This document shows positions 8,527 to 17,817 of a DNA stretch of 64,000 nucleotides, piece after piece. This DNA is from Bacillus sp. sid0103 (lineage in GTDB: Bacteria; Bacillota; Bacilli; Bacillales_B; DSM-18226). The position numbers and the translations under genes were made by a program. Numbering within the stretch: position 1 is the stretch's first letter; every line of letters begins with the position of its first letter. The notes under the pieces were generated by a model. That model saw nothing but the letters and a program-made list of their open reading frames with translations. It did not search any database and was not told the DNA's origin. The DNA lies in the NCBI RefSeq assembly GCF_019219025.1, contig NZ_JAHUWN010000015.1, forward strand, positions 62,001 to 126,000, given 5' to 3'.

Positions 8527-9552
8527 TTATTTAAAAATTAATAATTGATCGTTCTCTTCGATTGGCAAGGAGTGGGATGGATTCAGGAATGTTTCCTCCC
8601 CTCTTTGAATTCCAATTAAAAGGTAGCCCTTCTTTAATAATAAATGGCAAACATCGCTGAAGGGTTTTCCAATCTCTTTTTCCTCAGCTAAGTAAGACGA
8701 CAATTTACTTTCCTGCAGCTCATGGACAATGTTTGATAGCAGTCCATCCCCATTCGAATGCAAACTGTTTACCATAAATACACTTGTTAGTTTATTTGAT
8801 TGAATCACTTCATCTGCCCCGGCTCTATAGGCGTTAATTACTTGCTCTGCTGTTAAGATTTCAACGATGCATTTTACTTGCGCATAGATTCCTTTAATGG
8901 TGAGTAAGGTAAGAATGCTATTCATATCTGCTTGGAGTTCATCGTTTCCTCTATCCGCAGTAATTAACACCTTCTCCGCATTATGGATATCACTTTTGAC
9001 AATGGTATCATCAACATGACCTTTCCCTTGAATAAAGTGGACAAACCTTGATTTTACAGGGTTTGCTTCAAGTGTTTCATCAATTAAAACAACCATTTGT
9101 GGATAGTTGCAAGTAGTAAGTTTACTTATTAACTCTTTTGAGCGTTCATTCCAGCCGATAATGATGATATGCCCCGCACCTTTAAAAGGAATTCTCCCTT
9201 CAGAAAGGGCATCTTGTTTTGTGACGGCTGCTGCAGCTAATGTTCCAAAATAGGAAGAAACAAAGCCAACACCTAACAGGATTAAGAATAATGCTGTTAA
9301 CCTTCCTAAGAAGGAATGGGGGACATAATCGCCATATCCTACCGTAGATGCAGTAATAATAGCCCACCAGATGCCATCAAAAATGGTAGGGAAAGTGGTA
9401 GGTTCTAAAAAATGAATCGAGACTCCAAAAGAGAGAAACACAAGCAATGCGATTAATAGAATTCGAACGAGGAGAGGCAAACGCAAGAAACTGATATATA
9501 CTCTGTTCGGCACAATCGTCACCTCTTTCTTGTGTCTTTTTAGCTCCATCAC
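8527..9552 (-). CDS. yugO: Potassium channel with RCK/TrkA-N domain (YugO)
   Basis: A 341-residue two-TM K+ channel. TM1 is around residues 27-49, a pore loop carries the TVGYGD selectivity filter, and TM2 is around 84-108. A cytoplasmic Rossmann RCK domain (HIIIIGWNERSKELISKL) and a C-terminal TrkA-C-like segment follow. In B. subtilis, YugO releases K+ and underlies electrical signalling in biofilms. There the small gene mstX precedes yugO; no MstX-like gene is visible here upstream of 9552. The GTG at 9552 or the ATG at 9549 may be the start. Confidence 0.92.
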   Translation of the reverse strand: MMELKRHKKEVTIVPNRVYISFLRLPLLVRILLIALLVFLSFGVSIHFLEPTTFPTIFDGIWWAIITASTVGYGDYVPHSFLGRLTALFLILLGVGFVSSYFGTLAAAAVTKQDALSEGRIPFKGAGHIIIIGWNERSKELISKLTTCNYPQMVVLIDETLEANPVKSRFVHFIQGKGHVDDTIVKSDIHNAEKVLITADRGNDELQADMNSILTLLTIKGIYAQVKCIVEILTAEQVINAYRAGADEVIQSNKLTSVFMVNSLHSNGDGLLSNIVHELQESKLSSYLAEEKEIGKPFSDVCHLLLKKGYLLIGIQRGEETFLNPSHSLPIEENDQLLIFK

Positions 9553-9755
9553 TAAGATTTGGTGCGGAACCTATTATACCTATTATTGACGAAAATGAAT
9601 CAATCTAATAGACCGTTTGATAATTTTAACAATACGTCAATGTTCACAAAAGATACTAATATTTTTCTCGAAGAGACTTGTTTTTCATGCTTACAACTTA
9701 TAAATTATGGTTATTACCATTAATGTAGTTTCAACATAGAAAGAGGGTTGGTATC

Positions 9756-9917
9756 ATGGGGATTAGTTTGAACACGCTATTATCAAATATTGAAAAAACT
9801 AGGGTTGAAATGGTTGAACTAGCGCATCGTTACGGTTATTCTAATCCGAATGTAGTCCAATGCAGCCAGAAGCTCGATTCTCTATTAAATGTCTATGATA
9901 ATTTTGGAAAACTATAA
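9756..9917 (+). CDS. Spo0E-like aspartyl-phosphate phosphatase
   Basis: A 53-residue helical-hairpin protein with the Spo0E family pattern: IEKTRVEMVELAHRYGYSNPNVV, then the signature SQKLDSLLNVY. Family members dephosphorylate Spo0A~P and delay sporulation. The ATG follows an AGAGGG site and a terminator follows the stop. The gene stands alone between yugO and a regulator gene. Which response regulator it acts on is inferred only from the family. Confidence 0.88.
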   Translation: MGISLNTLLSNIEKTRVEMVELAHRYGYSNPNVVQCSQKLDSLLNVYDNFGKL

Positions 9918-9935
9918 TGTAAGTCCACACAATAA

Positions 9936-9966
9936 AACCTTCCGTTGATCCGGAAGGTTGTTTTTT
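9936..9966 (+). terminator. Rho-independent terminator after the Spo0E-like gene
   Basis: AACCTTCCG pairs with CGGAAGGTT (loop TTGATC) and is followed by GTTTTTT. Confidence 0.9.
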
Positions 9967-10006
9967 ATATCTGAACCGCATAGGCAGCTAAACGGGCGTT
10001 TTCCCT

Positions 10007-10594
10007 TTATTGTGCATCTTCCACACGGTAGCTTAACATGATATAGGCATATTTTGATTTTTTATTAAGTTCTTCTTCAGTTAGATGTGGGAGGCTTGAA
10101 TCCTCGAAACTTTCTTGTTCAGCTGTTTCTTCCCGAATCGCTTTCATCATTCGTCCTTGCGACGTTTTCCATTCTTTTCCGGTTAATGTCGGTAAACTAA
10201 TCATTAAATTTACTTGCTTTTCAAAGTCAGGCATGCCTTTTTGTAACTCAGATTCCAGCAGTTTTAACCCAGGTTGAAGTAGTTTCATGATTTCTTCCAT
10301 GACGGTCCCGTGATGTTCTTTTAGCAAGGATTCAGCTAATTCAAACCGATGCCCGGCTGATTCATTCCGTTTATAATATTTTTCGATTAAATTTCCATGC
10401 TGGCGCGTTTCCACTAACTCTAAAAGTCCAGCTTCTTCTAGTTTTTTCACATGGTAATATAGCCGTGATGGTTTTTCCTTCAGTTCTTCTGCCATTTTTC
10501 CTACGGTAACAGGTTCTTTGGCAATGTCTAAAATACTTCGTTTTCTTACATCCAGCATCATTTTTGCTATTTCAATATCATCAATCTTTTTCAC
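10007..10594 (-). CDS. ArsR-type winged-helix transcriptional regulator
   Basis: A 195-residue protein. The N-terminal winged HTH spans about residues 10-75 (RKRSILDIAKEPVTVGKMAEEL, RLYYHVKKLEEAGLLELVE), as in ArsR/HTH_20 proteins. A helical C-terminal region of unknown ligand specificity follows. No cysteine metal site is seen. It is 17 bases downstream of an MFS exporter gene on the same strand, so the two form an operon. It probably controls that operon and may sense the exported compound. Confidence 0.82.
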   Translation of the reverse strand: MKKIDDIEIAKMMLDVRKRSILDIAKEPVTVGKMAEELKEKPSRLYYHVKKLEEAGLLELVETRQHGNLIEKYYKRNESAGHRFELAESLLKEHHGTVMEEIMKLLQPGLKLLESELQKGMPDFEKQVNLMISLPTLTGKEWKTSQGRMMKAIREETAEQESFEDSSLPHLTEEELNKKSKYAYIMLSYRVEDAQ

Positions 10595-10611
10595 GATACG
10601 TTCCTCCAGAG

Positions 10612-11880
10612 TTAATTAGCTGCAACTGGCTGTTTTGAATCAGGCTCCATTTTTGTGCTGCGATTGTCAGACAAGCTTCGATATCCCTTCAACAACGGCA
10701 TTAATAGCGCTACGATTGTAAGAAGTGCCCCGGATAGAGCAGTCCCATATAAAACACCTACTTCTTTCGATAACCAGCCTCCTGCTAAAATTCCAATCAT
10801 GGAAGCAGTACTAGCGGTAATTCCTAATAAGGAAGAGCCTCTGCCCCTAAAGGCTGCTGGCGTTACTTTTAAAAATAAACTGTTAAGCGGAACATTTAAG
10901 AAGGCGTTTAGAATACCTACCATTATACTCCATATATAGACAGGAAGGATGCCATAAAGCACATGAAAACGATCTAAAGGGATAATTAAGATCATCCAAA
11001 GCCCAATTGAGGCAGTCCCTGTGAGAAATATCTTACTTGGCTTCACTTTTTTCATGGCAAAAGGTGCGGCTACACTAGCCCCAACAATCATACCGACTGC
11101 CGTTGCGGCTTCAATAAAGCCAAAGTGAAAGGCAGAAACTTTAAATTCATTGGTTAAAACCGCGATAAGGTTGGTGTTGAGGATCCCGCAAACTAGAGTA
11201 ATTGGAATGAGGAGAATTAATAAAAATCGTAATGCTGGCATTCCAATGACTTCTTTTACACCAGATTGAATGGAATTGAAATAGGACTCAGTAGAAACAT
11301 CTTTTGCAACATTTATTTTACCAAGATTTCGCAGCGAGAGGATGAAAAATGCAGATAAGGCAAAGGTCACAGCATCAATGGCAAAAATGACAGTGTAATT
11401 ATTCGCCATCATTAATAAAGCACCCACAGAAGGAGCGATGATATCCATTGCGGCTCTAGTAGATTGCGAGAGGGAAATGGCTGGCTGGATATTCTCCTCA
11501 CCAACAAGGTCTGGTATTGAGGATGAGCGGGCCGGGTCGAAAAGGGCAGAGCCAAGACTTTGAAAGGTGATTAAAATAATTAAGGCTGGAGCCGAATGAT
11601 GGAAGGGAATCATCAAAGCAACAATGACCATCCGGTAAAAATCAGCCCCGGCCATTAACCATTTCCGATTATATTTATCGGCAAGCGGGCCAAAGAAAAT
11701 CCCGAAAAAGGCAGTTGGAAGAAGTTGAGCAAAAATTACCAGTCCGATAGTGAGTGGATCTTTCGACAAGGTCGCCACTAGATAAACGATGGCAATTCGG
11801 GTGAAACCATCACCAAGGTGCGATATGATTTGACCTAGCCAAAAACGGAAAAAGGCCTGGTTATTAAGAACGTTAAACAT
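10612..11880 (-). CDS. MFS transporter (MFS_3 / EntS-like exporter)
   Basis: A protein of about 422 residues with roughly 12 membrane helices. The N-terminus FRFWLGQIISHLGDGFTRIA and the loop GPLADKYNRKWLMAGAD are typical of the MFS_3 group that includes enterobactin and macrolide exporters. The ATG at 11880 follows AGAGAGG by nine bases; the TTG at 11889 is too close to that site. It is first in an operon with the HTH regulator. The AT-rich upstream region contains an 8-bp inverted repeat GTTAAAAT/ATTTTAAC (11914-11921 and 11942-11949), a possible operator. The substrate is not evident. Confidence 0.85.
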   Translation of the reverse strand: MFNVLNNQAFFRFWLGQIISHLGDGFTRIAIVYLVATLSKDPLTIGLVIFAQLLPTAFFGIFFGPLADKYNRKWLMAGADFYRMVIVALMIPFHHSAPALIILITFQSLGSALFDPARSSSIPDLVGEENIQPAISLSQSTRAAMDIIAPSVGALLMMANNYTVIFAIDAVTFALSAFFILSLRNLGKINVAKDVSTESYFNSIQSGVKEVIGMPALRFLLILLIPITLVCGILNTNLIAVLTNEFKVSAFHFGFIEAATAVGMIVGASVAAPFAMKKVKPSKIFLTGTASIGLWMILIIPLDRFHVLYGILPVYIWSIMVGILNAFLNVPLNSLFLKVTPAAFRGRGSSLLGITASTASMIGILAGGWLSKEVGVLYGTALSGALLTIVALLMPLLKGYRSLSDNRSTKMEPDSKQPVAAN

Positions 11881-12138
11881 TATTATCAACCTCTCTTGAA
11901 AATTTATTTTATCGTTAAAATTATTTTTAATGGTTAAATTTATTTTAACAGCTTTTTTGTATTATGTAAATAATGGAAAGTGTCTAGTTTTGTCGAGATA
12001 TATAATCTTTAAATATAAGCATTGCCTTTTTTCAGGAATTGCCTTTATTTATGTATAAACGAGAATAATATTTTGCATAGATGCAAAGTTTAAAACCAAA
12101 TTGTCCCTTTTAAGTCTTGACCTATGAGGTGAAGAAAA

Positions 12139-13815
12139 GTGTGTATTGAAACCAAAAAAGAGCTAAAATTCATCATCTTTGCTTTGCTTGTAATAGCGGT
12201 CTATCTTTCTCCTCTATTTATTCTCCAGGAAAATGCTCATATACGTGTTCATGATAATCTGGATTCGAACCTGGCTTGGTATAAGGTTTTAGCGAGAAGT
12301 GGAGAAATGTTCGGCCCAGTTAATGCGACCATTCCCCAAATCATAAATGGACAATTATCGAGAAATGCCTTTGGAACCGAATACAGTATCATTGTCTGGC
12401 TGTACGCCCTTTTCCCAACAATGACTGCCTATGGCTTAAGTCAGGCTCTGACTAGAATAGTAGCCTTTTTTGGAATGTATTGGCTCTTAAAAAGACACTT
12501 TTTACCCGGTGAGAAGTGGTTATTCTTACAAATTGGAACTGCTCTTGCCTTTGCCTTGACCCCATTTTGGCCGTCAGGGATGTTGAGTACCATGGGGATG
12601 CCGCTTGCACTTTGGGCATTCCTTACTATTCGCAACGGAAAAGGGGGGTGGAAGGAATACTTGGTTCTCACCCTTTTGCCTTTTTATGCGAGTATTGTTT
12701 TAGGATTTTTCTTTTTTTTAACGGCCATGGGGTTCTTTTGGTTAACGGATGGTTTAAGAGGGAAGGGATGGAATCTTCGCTTTTTAGCAGCCATTATTTA
12801 TATGACCGTTATATTTATGTGTGTTGAATATCGGCTCATTTTTTCATTTCTATTAATCGATGAACCGAATAGTAGGGATGAATATTATTTTCCAATCTTG
12901 CCTTTTTGGAGATCGGTTAGGCTTACCTTTAAAAACTATCTGCTCGGTCACACCCATGTGATGACGGTTCATACGCTGTTTATTTTACCTGCAACCTTTA
13001 CCGCCATATGGATTGTTTTCAGAAAAAAGCTTTGGAAGCAGGAAAGGCTATTTGTTTTCTTATTCTCACTAAATATTGTGCTATCGATCTGGTATGCCTT
13101 TTGGTTTTATGAAGGATGGGCACCTATAGTCGAACGATTCCATTTTTTGGCAACTTTTAATTTCGCCCGCTATCACTTTTTACGTCCGATGGTAATTTAT
13201 GCAGGCTTTGCTCTTGCATTAAAGGTCCTTACTTTACAAGGGGAGGGATTTGCTAAAACAGCAAAATGGTATGCAGTTTTGCAGCTTCTCTTTTTGTGTT
13301 TATTTAATGATGAAATCATTTATCGAGAAAAACCCACGGTCAAACAATTTTATGCGGTGGAAATGTTCCGTGAAATAGAGGAGTATATCGCACTTCCAAA
13401 GGAAGAATATCGTGTTGCCAGTATTGGCATCCACCCATCCATCGCTCAATATAACGGGTTTGACACGCTGGATACCTATAATAATTTTTATCCATTAACC
13501 TATAAACATCAGTTTAGAAAAATAATTGAAAAGGAATTGGCAAAAAATAAAAAGGTTCGCAAATATTTTGATAAATGGGGTGGACGTTGTTACATTTTTA
13601 CCGCACAACTAGGAAAACATTATATGATCAAAAAAGATTCTAAACGTCATTTGAAAAATTTAGAGTTGAATACGGATGTCTTTAAAAAAATGGGCGGCCG
13701 TTATATTTTTTCGGCCCTGCCTATCGATAATGCCAAGAAAAACCGATTATTGTTAGTTAATGTATTCGAATCGAAAACATCAGCTTGGAAAATTTATTTA
13801 TATAAGACTTTGTAG
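12139..13815 (+). CDS. DUF6044 (YkoS-like) multi-spanning membrane protein
   Basis: A 558-residue protein with around ten hydrophobic segments in the first 400 residues and a soluble C-terminal domain of about 150 residues. The first extracytoplasmic loop has HIRVHDNLDSNLAWYKVL, an acidic motif reminiscent of GT-C and YfhO-type glycosyltransferases. The size, and pairing with a YkoT-like GT2 enzyme, match B. subtilis YkoS. The start is GTG at 12139 after GAGGTGAAG. It probably transfers sugars from a lipid carrier outside the membrane; this is inference. Confidence 0.7.
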   Translation: MCIETKKELKFIIFALLVIAVYLSPLFILQENAHIRVHDNLDSNLAWYKVLARSGEMFGPVNATIPQIINGQLSRNAFGTEYSIIVWLYALFPTMTAYGLSQALTRIVAFFGMYWLLKRHFLPGEKWLFLQIGTALAFALTPFWPSGMLSTMGMPLALWAFLTIRNGKGGWKEYLVLTLLPFYASIVLGFFFFLTAMGFFWLTDGLRGKGWNLRFLAAIIYMTVIFMCVEYRLIFSFLLIDEPNSRDEYYFPILPFWRSVRLTFKNYLLGHTHVMTVHTLFILPATFTAIWIVFRKKLWKQERLFVFLFSLNIVLSIWYAFWFYEGWAPIVERFHFLATFNFARYHFLRPMVIYAGFALALKVLTLQGEGFAKTAKWYAVLQLLFLCLFNDEIIYREKPTVKQFYAVEMFREIEEYIALPKEEYRVASIGIHPSIAQYNGFDTLDTYNNFYPLTYKHQFRKIIEKELAKNKKVRKYFDKWGGRCYIFTAQLGKHYMIKKDSKRHLKNLELNTDVFKKMGGRYIFSALPIDNAKKNRLLLVNVFESKTSAWKIYLYKTL

Positions 13816-13835
13816 ACAGCGGGGGGTTTAAACAG

Positions 13836-14876
13836 ATGATGGAACCAGTTCTTACGATTGTTGTGCCTTGCTATAACGAGGTGGATGTTTTACCTGTTAC
13901 CATTGTTCAACTTCAGCAATTGTTGAAGGAGCTGATTAACGATAGTCTTGTTTCTACACAAAGCAAAATCTTGTTTGTAGATGACGGAAGTCAGGACCGA
14001 ACATGGGAATTGATATATAAAGAAGGATTAAGAAATGAATTTGTTCGAGGCTTAAAGTTATCCAAAAACGTAGGCCACCAAAATGCATTACTTGCAGGTT
14101 TATTTACAGCCAAGGAACTGTCTGACTGCATTGTATCCATCGATGCAGATTTACAGGATGATATTAAAGTAATCCGTGAGTTTATCCTAAAGTTCCATGA
14201 AGGCTATGAAATTGTTTATGGTGTTCGGAAGGGGCGTGACACTGATACTTTCTTTAAACGAAGTACTGCCCAAGGATTTTATAAGTTCATGGAAAAGATG
14301 GGGGTTGACCTCGTTTATAATCATGCTGATTTCCGATTAATGAGTAAACGAGCAGTGCAGGAGTTAGAACGATTTAGCGAAGTAAATTTATTTTTACGGG
14401 GCATTGTTCCTCTCCTCGGCTTTCGCTCGGATGTAGTTTATTATGACAGGCTAGAGAGGAAAGCGGGTGAATCGAAATATCCTTTAAAAAAGATGCTTGC
14501 CTTTGCTTTTGACGGGATTACCTCCTTTTCTGTTTCACCTATACGCTTTGTTTTAGTAATAGGATTGGTTTCTTTTTGGTTGAGTCTAATCTTTGGAATC
14601 TATTTTTTAACGCTAAAGTTTTTTGGGAATACCGAGACAGGCTGGACGTCGCTGATTACTTCGATTTGGCTTATTGGCGGCTTGCAGTTAATTGCGATCG
14701 GATTGATCGGAGAATATATTGGGAAAATTTATAAAGAATCAAAACAGCGTCCAAAGTATATTGTTGATATTGATTCCTTTAATCTGCCAAAACCAAGGAA
14801 CCATTTGCTTAATCAAACAGTAGAGGATGAGTTTTATAATCTTGAGCTTAGACAAATATCTGAAACCAACAACTAA
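13836..14876 (+). CDS. GT2 family glycosyltransferase (YkoT/DPM1-like)
   Basis: A 346-residue enzyme. The N-terminal GT-A domain has LTIVVPCYNEVDVLP, the nucleotide-binding VDDGSQDRTW and the metal-binding SIDADLQDD. Two membrane helices follow at about residues 235-260 and 270-295, as in polyprenyl-phosphate sugar synthases. It should load a sugar from a nucleotide donor onto undecaprenyl phosphate. It lies 20 bases after the DUF6044 gene and overlaps the GtrA gene. Together the three genes look like a lipid-carrier-dependent surface glycosylation module. Confidence 0.88.
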   Translation: MMEPVLTIVVPCYNEVDVLPVTIVQLQQLLKELINDSLVSTQSKILFVDDGSQDRTWELIYKEGLRNEFVRGLKLSKNVGHQNALLAGLFTAKELSDCIVSIDADLQDDIKVIREFILKFHEGYEIVYGVRKGRDTDTFFKRSTAQGFYKFMEKMGVDLVYNHADFRLMSKRAVQELERFSEVNLFLRGIVPLLGFRSDVVYYDRLERKAGESKYPLKKMLAFAFDGITSFSVSPIRFVLVIGLVSFWLSLIFGIYFLTLKFFGNTETGWTSLITSIWLIGGLQLIAIGLIGEYIGKIYKESKQRPKYIVDIDSFNLPKPRNHLLNQTVEDEFYNLELRQISETNN

Positions 14877-15276
14877 CCCACTTGTCCGCTTTATCCTTGT
14901 GGGGATTATGAACACATTTATTGGTTTAGTTTGTATGTTCTTTTTTCTTAATGTTGCGGGGATTTCCTACTGGATATCCACGTTTACAGGAAATGTAATA
15001 GGGGCATGTTTCAGCTTTTTATTAAATAGGACCTTTACTTTTAAAAGTAATGTTTCTTTCCATAAAGGTCTGCCAAAGTTTTTTGCTACTATTTTTATTT
15101 GTTATTTTTTAGCTTATTTCTGTAGTGAGAAATTGATTGAGTGGACCAATCAATTTCATCCTTTTAGTACGTCTATTGAGGAAAATGCATCGGTTCTTTT
15201 AGGTAGTACTCTGTATACAATAGCCAATTATCTTGGACAAAAGTATTTTGTCTTCAAAAACATAAAAACAGCGTAA
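14827..15276 (+). CDS. GtrA family membrane protein
   Basis: A 149-residue protein with four membrane helices and the GtrA core LVRFILVGIMNTFIGLVCMFF, GNVIGACFSFLLNRTFTFK and a C-terminal NYLGQKYFVFK. GtrA proteins are thought to flip or help deliver polyprenyl-phosphate-linked sugars. The ATG at 14827 overlaps the glycosyltransferase gene by 50 bases; an internal start is possible. It is the third gene of the glycosylation module. Confidence 0.85.
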   Translation: MSFIILSLDKYLKPTTNPLVRFILVGIMNTFIGLVCMFFFLNVAGISYWISTFTGNVIGACFSFLLNRTFTFKSNVSFHKGLPKFFATIFICYFLAYFCSEKLIEWTNQFHPFSTSIEENASVLLGSTLYTIANYLGQKYFVFKNIKTA

Positions 15277-15388
15277 TAATTTACCTGAAAATCTAGGCTG
15301 CTCATTTTATTTTTTTGTAGTACGAACCTATTTCTCTGAATAAAAATGAATAGACAAGCTTCTACTCATTTATTAGGGAGAGATATGG

Positions 15389-16015
15389 ATGAATGTATTT
15401 TTGAGCTATATACTATTAGGTTTATCGCTGGCAGCGCCAATAGGTCCAATTAATGCCGCACAAATTGACCGGGGCATACGGAATGGCTTTATGAATTCGT
15501 GGCTTATTGGGGTAGGGGCTGTCATTGCTGATGGTGTTTATATGCTTGTTGTTTATATAGGGGTTGTCCAGTTTCTTGAAACGGCATTTATGCAAACGTT
15601 TCTTTGGTTTTTTGGCTGTTTTGTCCTGATGTATACAGGAATAGAAACCTTTATGAATGCAGGAAAGATCCATTTAGAGCATTCCAGGGGGAAGGAACCA
15701 CTGATAAAATCATTCTTTTCAGGATTTCTCATGTCGATCTCTAATCCATTAACGATCCTTTTTTGGCTAGGGATTTATGGGTCAGTTCTTGCGAAAACGG
15801 CGGCAACGTCTAATCCAAGCCAATTAGTCCTTTATAGCAGTGCGATTTTCATCGGGTTGTTGATATGGGATATTGCAATGGCAAGTGTATCTAGCAGTTT
15901 TCGTAAGTTTTTAACTCCTCATGTACTTGTAGTGATTTCTTGCGTGTCTGGCCTTTCTTTAATTGGTTTTGGAATTTATTTCGGAATGCAAGCATTTAAT
16001 CTGTTATTTCGGTAA
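15389..16015 (+). CDS. LysE family amino acid exporter
   Basis: A 208-residue protein with six hydrophobic segments. The N-terminus LLGLSLAAPIGPINAAQIDRGIRNGF is the LysE/RhtB signature. ISNPLTILFWLGIYG in the middle is also typical. It is expected to export an amino acid or related solute. A GGGAGAG site precedes the start. It is monocistronic and shares a bidirectional terminator with the convergent permease gene. Confidence 0.9.
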   Translation: MNVFLSYILLGLSLAAPIGPINAAQIDRGIRNGFMNSWLIGVGAVIADGVYMLVVYIGVVQFLETAFMQTFLWFFGCFVLMYTGIETFMNAGKIHLEHSRGKEPLIKSFFSGFLMSISNPLTILFWLGIYGSVLAKTAATSNPSQLVLYSSAIFIGLLIWDIAMASVSSSFRKFLTPHVLVVISCVSGLSLIGFGIYFGMQAFNLLFR

Positions 16016-16017
16016 AA

Positions 16018-16048
16018 AAAAACCAGCAAAAAAGCTCGCTGGTTTTTC
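16018..16048. terminator. Bidirectional Rho-independent terminator
   Basis: AAACCAGC/GCTGGTTT stem with A-run before and T-run after, between the convergent lysE-like and permease genes. Confidence 0.88.
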
Positions 16049-17404
16049 TTATGCTGTTGGCCAAGGGCTAAGAACTTTTTTCTTAGACTTTTTCCATTTA
16101 ACCTGCATGATTAAGGTAATCAGCCCAATGATGCCAAGAAAGGCCAAGCTAATAAAAAAGCCTGGTCTGCTTGTTTTGTGAAAAAGTGTTCCGCTGACGG
16201 CAATTAAAATAAAAAGGGCGCCAATTGAGTACATAATTTTTTCCTTCAGTTTTAGCTCTAAGATTTTGCGAGAGGATGCCAGAATAAAAAGCCAATTATA
16301 AAGAAGCATTAATGCGGCACCAGTGGTAACCCACTCGTAAATTTTATTAGGCAGCACCAGGGCTGAAACAATAGAAGCCATAATACCAAGCATGGTGATA
16401 ATTAGCGCGGCAAGGGGGACCTTCAATTTACCTTTCTTAGCAAAACTTACTGGCGCATCGCCCTCTTCACCAAGTGTCACAAGGACGCTTGTCACACCAT
16501 AAAGTGAGGCTGTCATGGTAGAAAAACCTGCAATAATGAGTGTTGCATTAAAAATGTGTGGAACAAAAGCAAGATGGTAAGCATTTAAGGCGACAACGAA
16601 GGTACTTTCCTTCGTGTTAAACTGATTCCAAGGGACAATAATGACTGCCAGTCCAATCGAGACAATATAGATGACCATCAGGGTAAACAGCATCACCTTC
16701 CCCGCTTTTGGCGCCTCTTTTGGATCCTTCAATTTTGTTGCCATTAACCCTAAAATCTCAATCCCACCAAAGGCATAAAAAGCAAAAATAACAGACGGCC
16801 ATAAGCCTTTCATGCCATGGGGAATAATATCCTTCCGGCTATTCGGATACTGAATGGCACGATCGCCGTCTATCACACCAAAAATAGCTAAGAGGGCTAT
16901 TACGATAAACATTACTATCGCTGAGATTTTTAAAATTGCTAGAATGTTTTCGAGCTTGTTTAATACTTTTACACCGATTAAAATCACTGCTAACCCTAAA
17001 ACCGCATAAATAGTCGCAAATATCCATAATGGTACTTTTGGCAGCCAAAAACGGGAAAAAATCGAGAGCGCCGTCATCTGGCTTCCCATGATTAGCACCT
17101 CTGAGGACCAGTAGACCCAGCCGCTGCTAAAACCTGCCCACCTGCCATAGGCTTTCTTTGCATATGATCTAAACCCGCCCTGTAAAGGTTGTTGGGACGT
17201 CATTTTGGATAAAGCATCATAAACGAAATACGTACCAAGGGCAGCCATCATAAACGCAACTAAAATAGATGGACCTGTCATCTTAATCGCAATTCCTGAG
17301 CCAAGGAAGAATCCTGTTCCAATGGTACAGCCTACTCCAAATAAGGAAAGCTGCCACCATTTCATGTTGTTTTTCTCGTCCCCGCCGGATTTGGATGTAC
17401 TCAT
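16049..17404 (-). CDS. APC superfamily amino acid permease
   Basis: A protein of about 451 residues with 12 predicted helices. The first helix region WQLSLFGVGCTIGTGFFLGSG contains the conserved APC substrate-binding glycine motif, and FAFYAFGGIEILGL matches the helix-6 motif. The start is ATG at 17404 after AAAGGAG; a TTG directly upstream is unlikely. The substrate cannot be named. It follows a 53-residue hydrophilic gene by 16 bases and the two probably share one mRNA. Confidence 0.88.
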   Translation of the reverse strand: MSTSKSGGDEKNNMKWWQLSLFGVGCTIGTGFFLGSGIAIKMTGPSILVAFMMAALGTYFVYDALSKMTSQQPLQGGFRSYAKKAYGRWAGFSSGWVYWSSEVLIMGSQMTALSIFSRFWLPKVPLWIFATIYAVLGLAVILIGVKVLNKLENILAILKISAIVMFIVIALLAIFGVIDGDRAIQYPNSRKDIIPHGMKGLWPSVIFAFYAFGGIEILGLMATKLKDPKEAPKAGKVMLFTLMVIYIVSIGLAVIIVPWNQFNTKESTFVVALNAYHLAFVPHIFNATLIIAGFSTMTASLYGVTSVLVTLGEEGDAPVSFAKKGKLKVPLAALIITMLGIMASIVSALVLPNKIYEWVTTGAALMLLYNWLFILASSRKILELKLKEKIMYSIGALFILIAVSGTLFHKTSRPGFFISLAFLGIIGLITLIMQVKWKKSKKKVLSPWPTA

Positions 17405-17420
17405 CAATATTCTCCTTTAA

Positions 17421-17582
17421 TTAAAGATCTCGTCCGGTCGCCCCTGGCGATTTGTCGGTATTATCTTGATTATTATATTCTGGGTCGTTGAGCCCAGGCT
17501 TTTGGTTTCTGTTTCCGCCTAAATATTCCGCACGATGCTCCTTTTGCTCTTGTCTAAATTTGTCAAAGTTTTCATTTACCAT
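17421..17582 (-). CDS. Small hydrophilic protein, unknown
   Basis: A 53-residue charged, Asn-rich protein (starts MVNENFDKFRQEQKEHR, contains GGNRNQKPGLNDPEYNN). It has a strong GAGGAG site and a good start. No hydrophobic segment or domain is recognised. It lies directly upstream of the APC permease and is probably co-transcribed. I do not know its function. Confidence 0.65.
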   Translation of the reverse strand: MVNENFDKFRQEQKEHRAEYLGGNRNQKPGLNDPEYNNQDNTDKSPGATGRDL

Positions 17583-17645
17583 AAAATCTCCTCTTTTCAC
17601 CTAGTTTTTGATATTTCTTAAGATACTCGCCTGAACAATTCTTAT

Positions 17646-17663
17646 GCAGTGAAAATTCACTGC
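17646..17663. promoter_or_regulatory. 18-bp perfect dyad upstream of the small gene-permease operon
   Basis: GCAGTGAA-AA-TTCACTGC is a perfect inverted repeat 64 bases upstream of the start at 17582. It lacks a T-run on the strand that would need one, so an operator is more likely than a terminator. The binding protein is unknown. Confidence 0.35.
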
Positions 17664-17817
17664 AAAAAGATAAGGTTTTTGATGGAATTAAATTTTCATT
17701 ACATAATCAACCGTGAAAAAAATGAAAATATAAAGGAACTATAAATACAACAAAATTTTAATGGTGAAATAGATTGAGCAATAAACATAGCGCTTTTCAT
17801 TGAAAGGGGTATATCAC

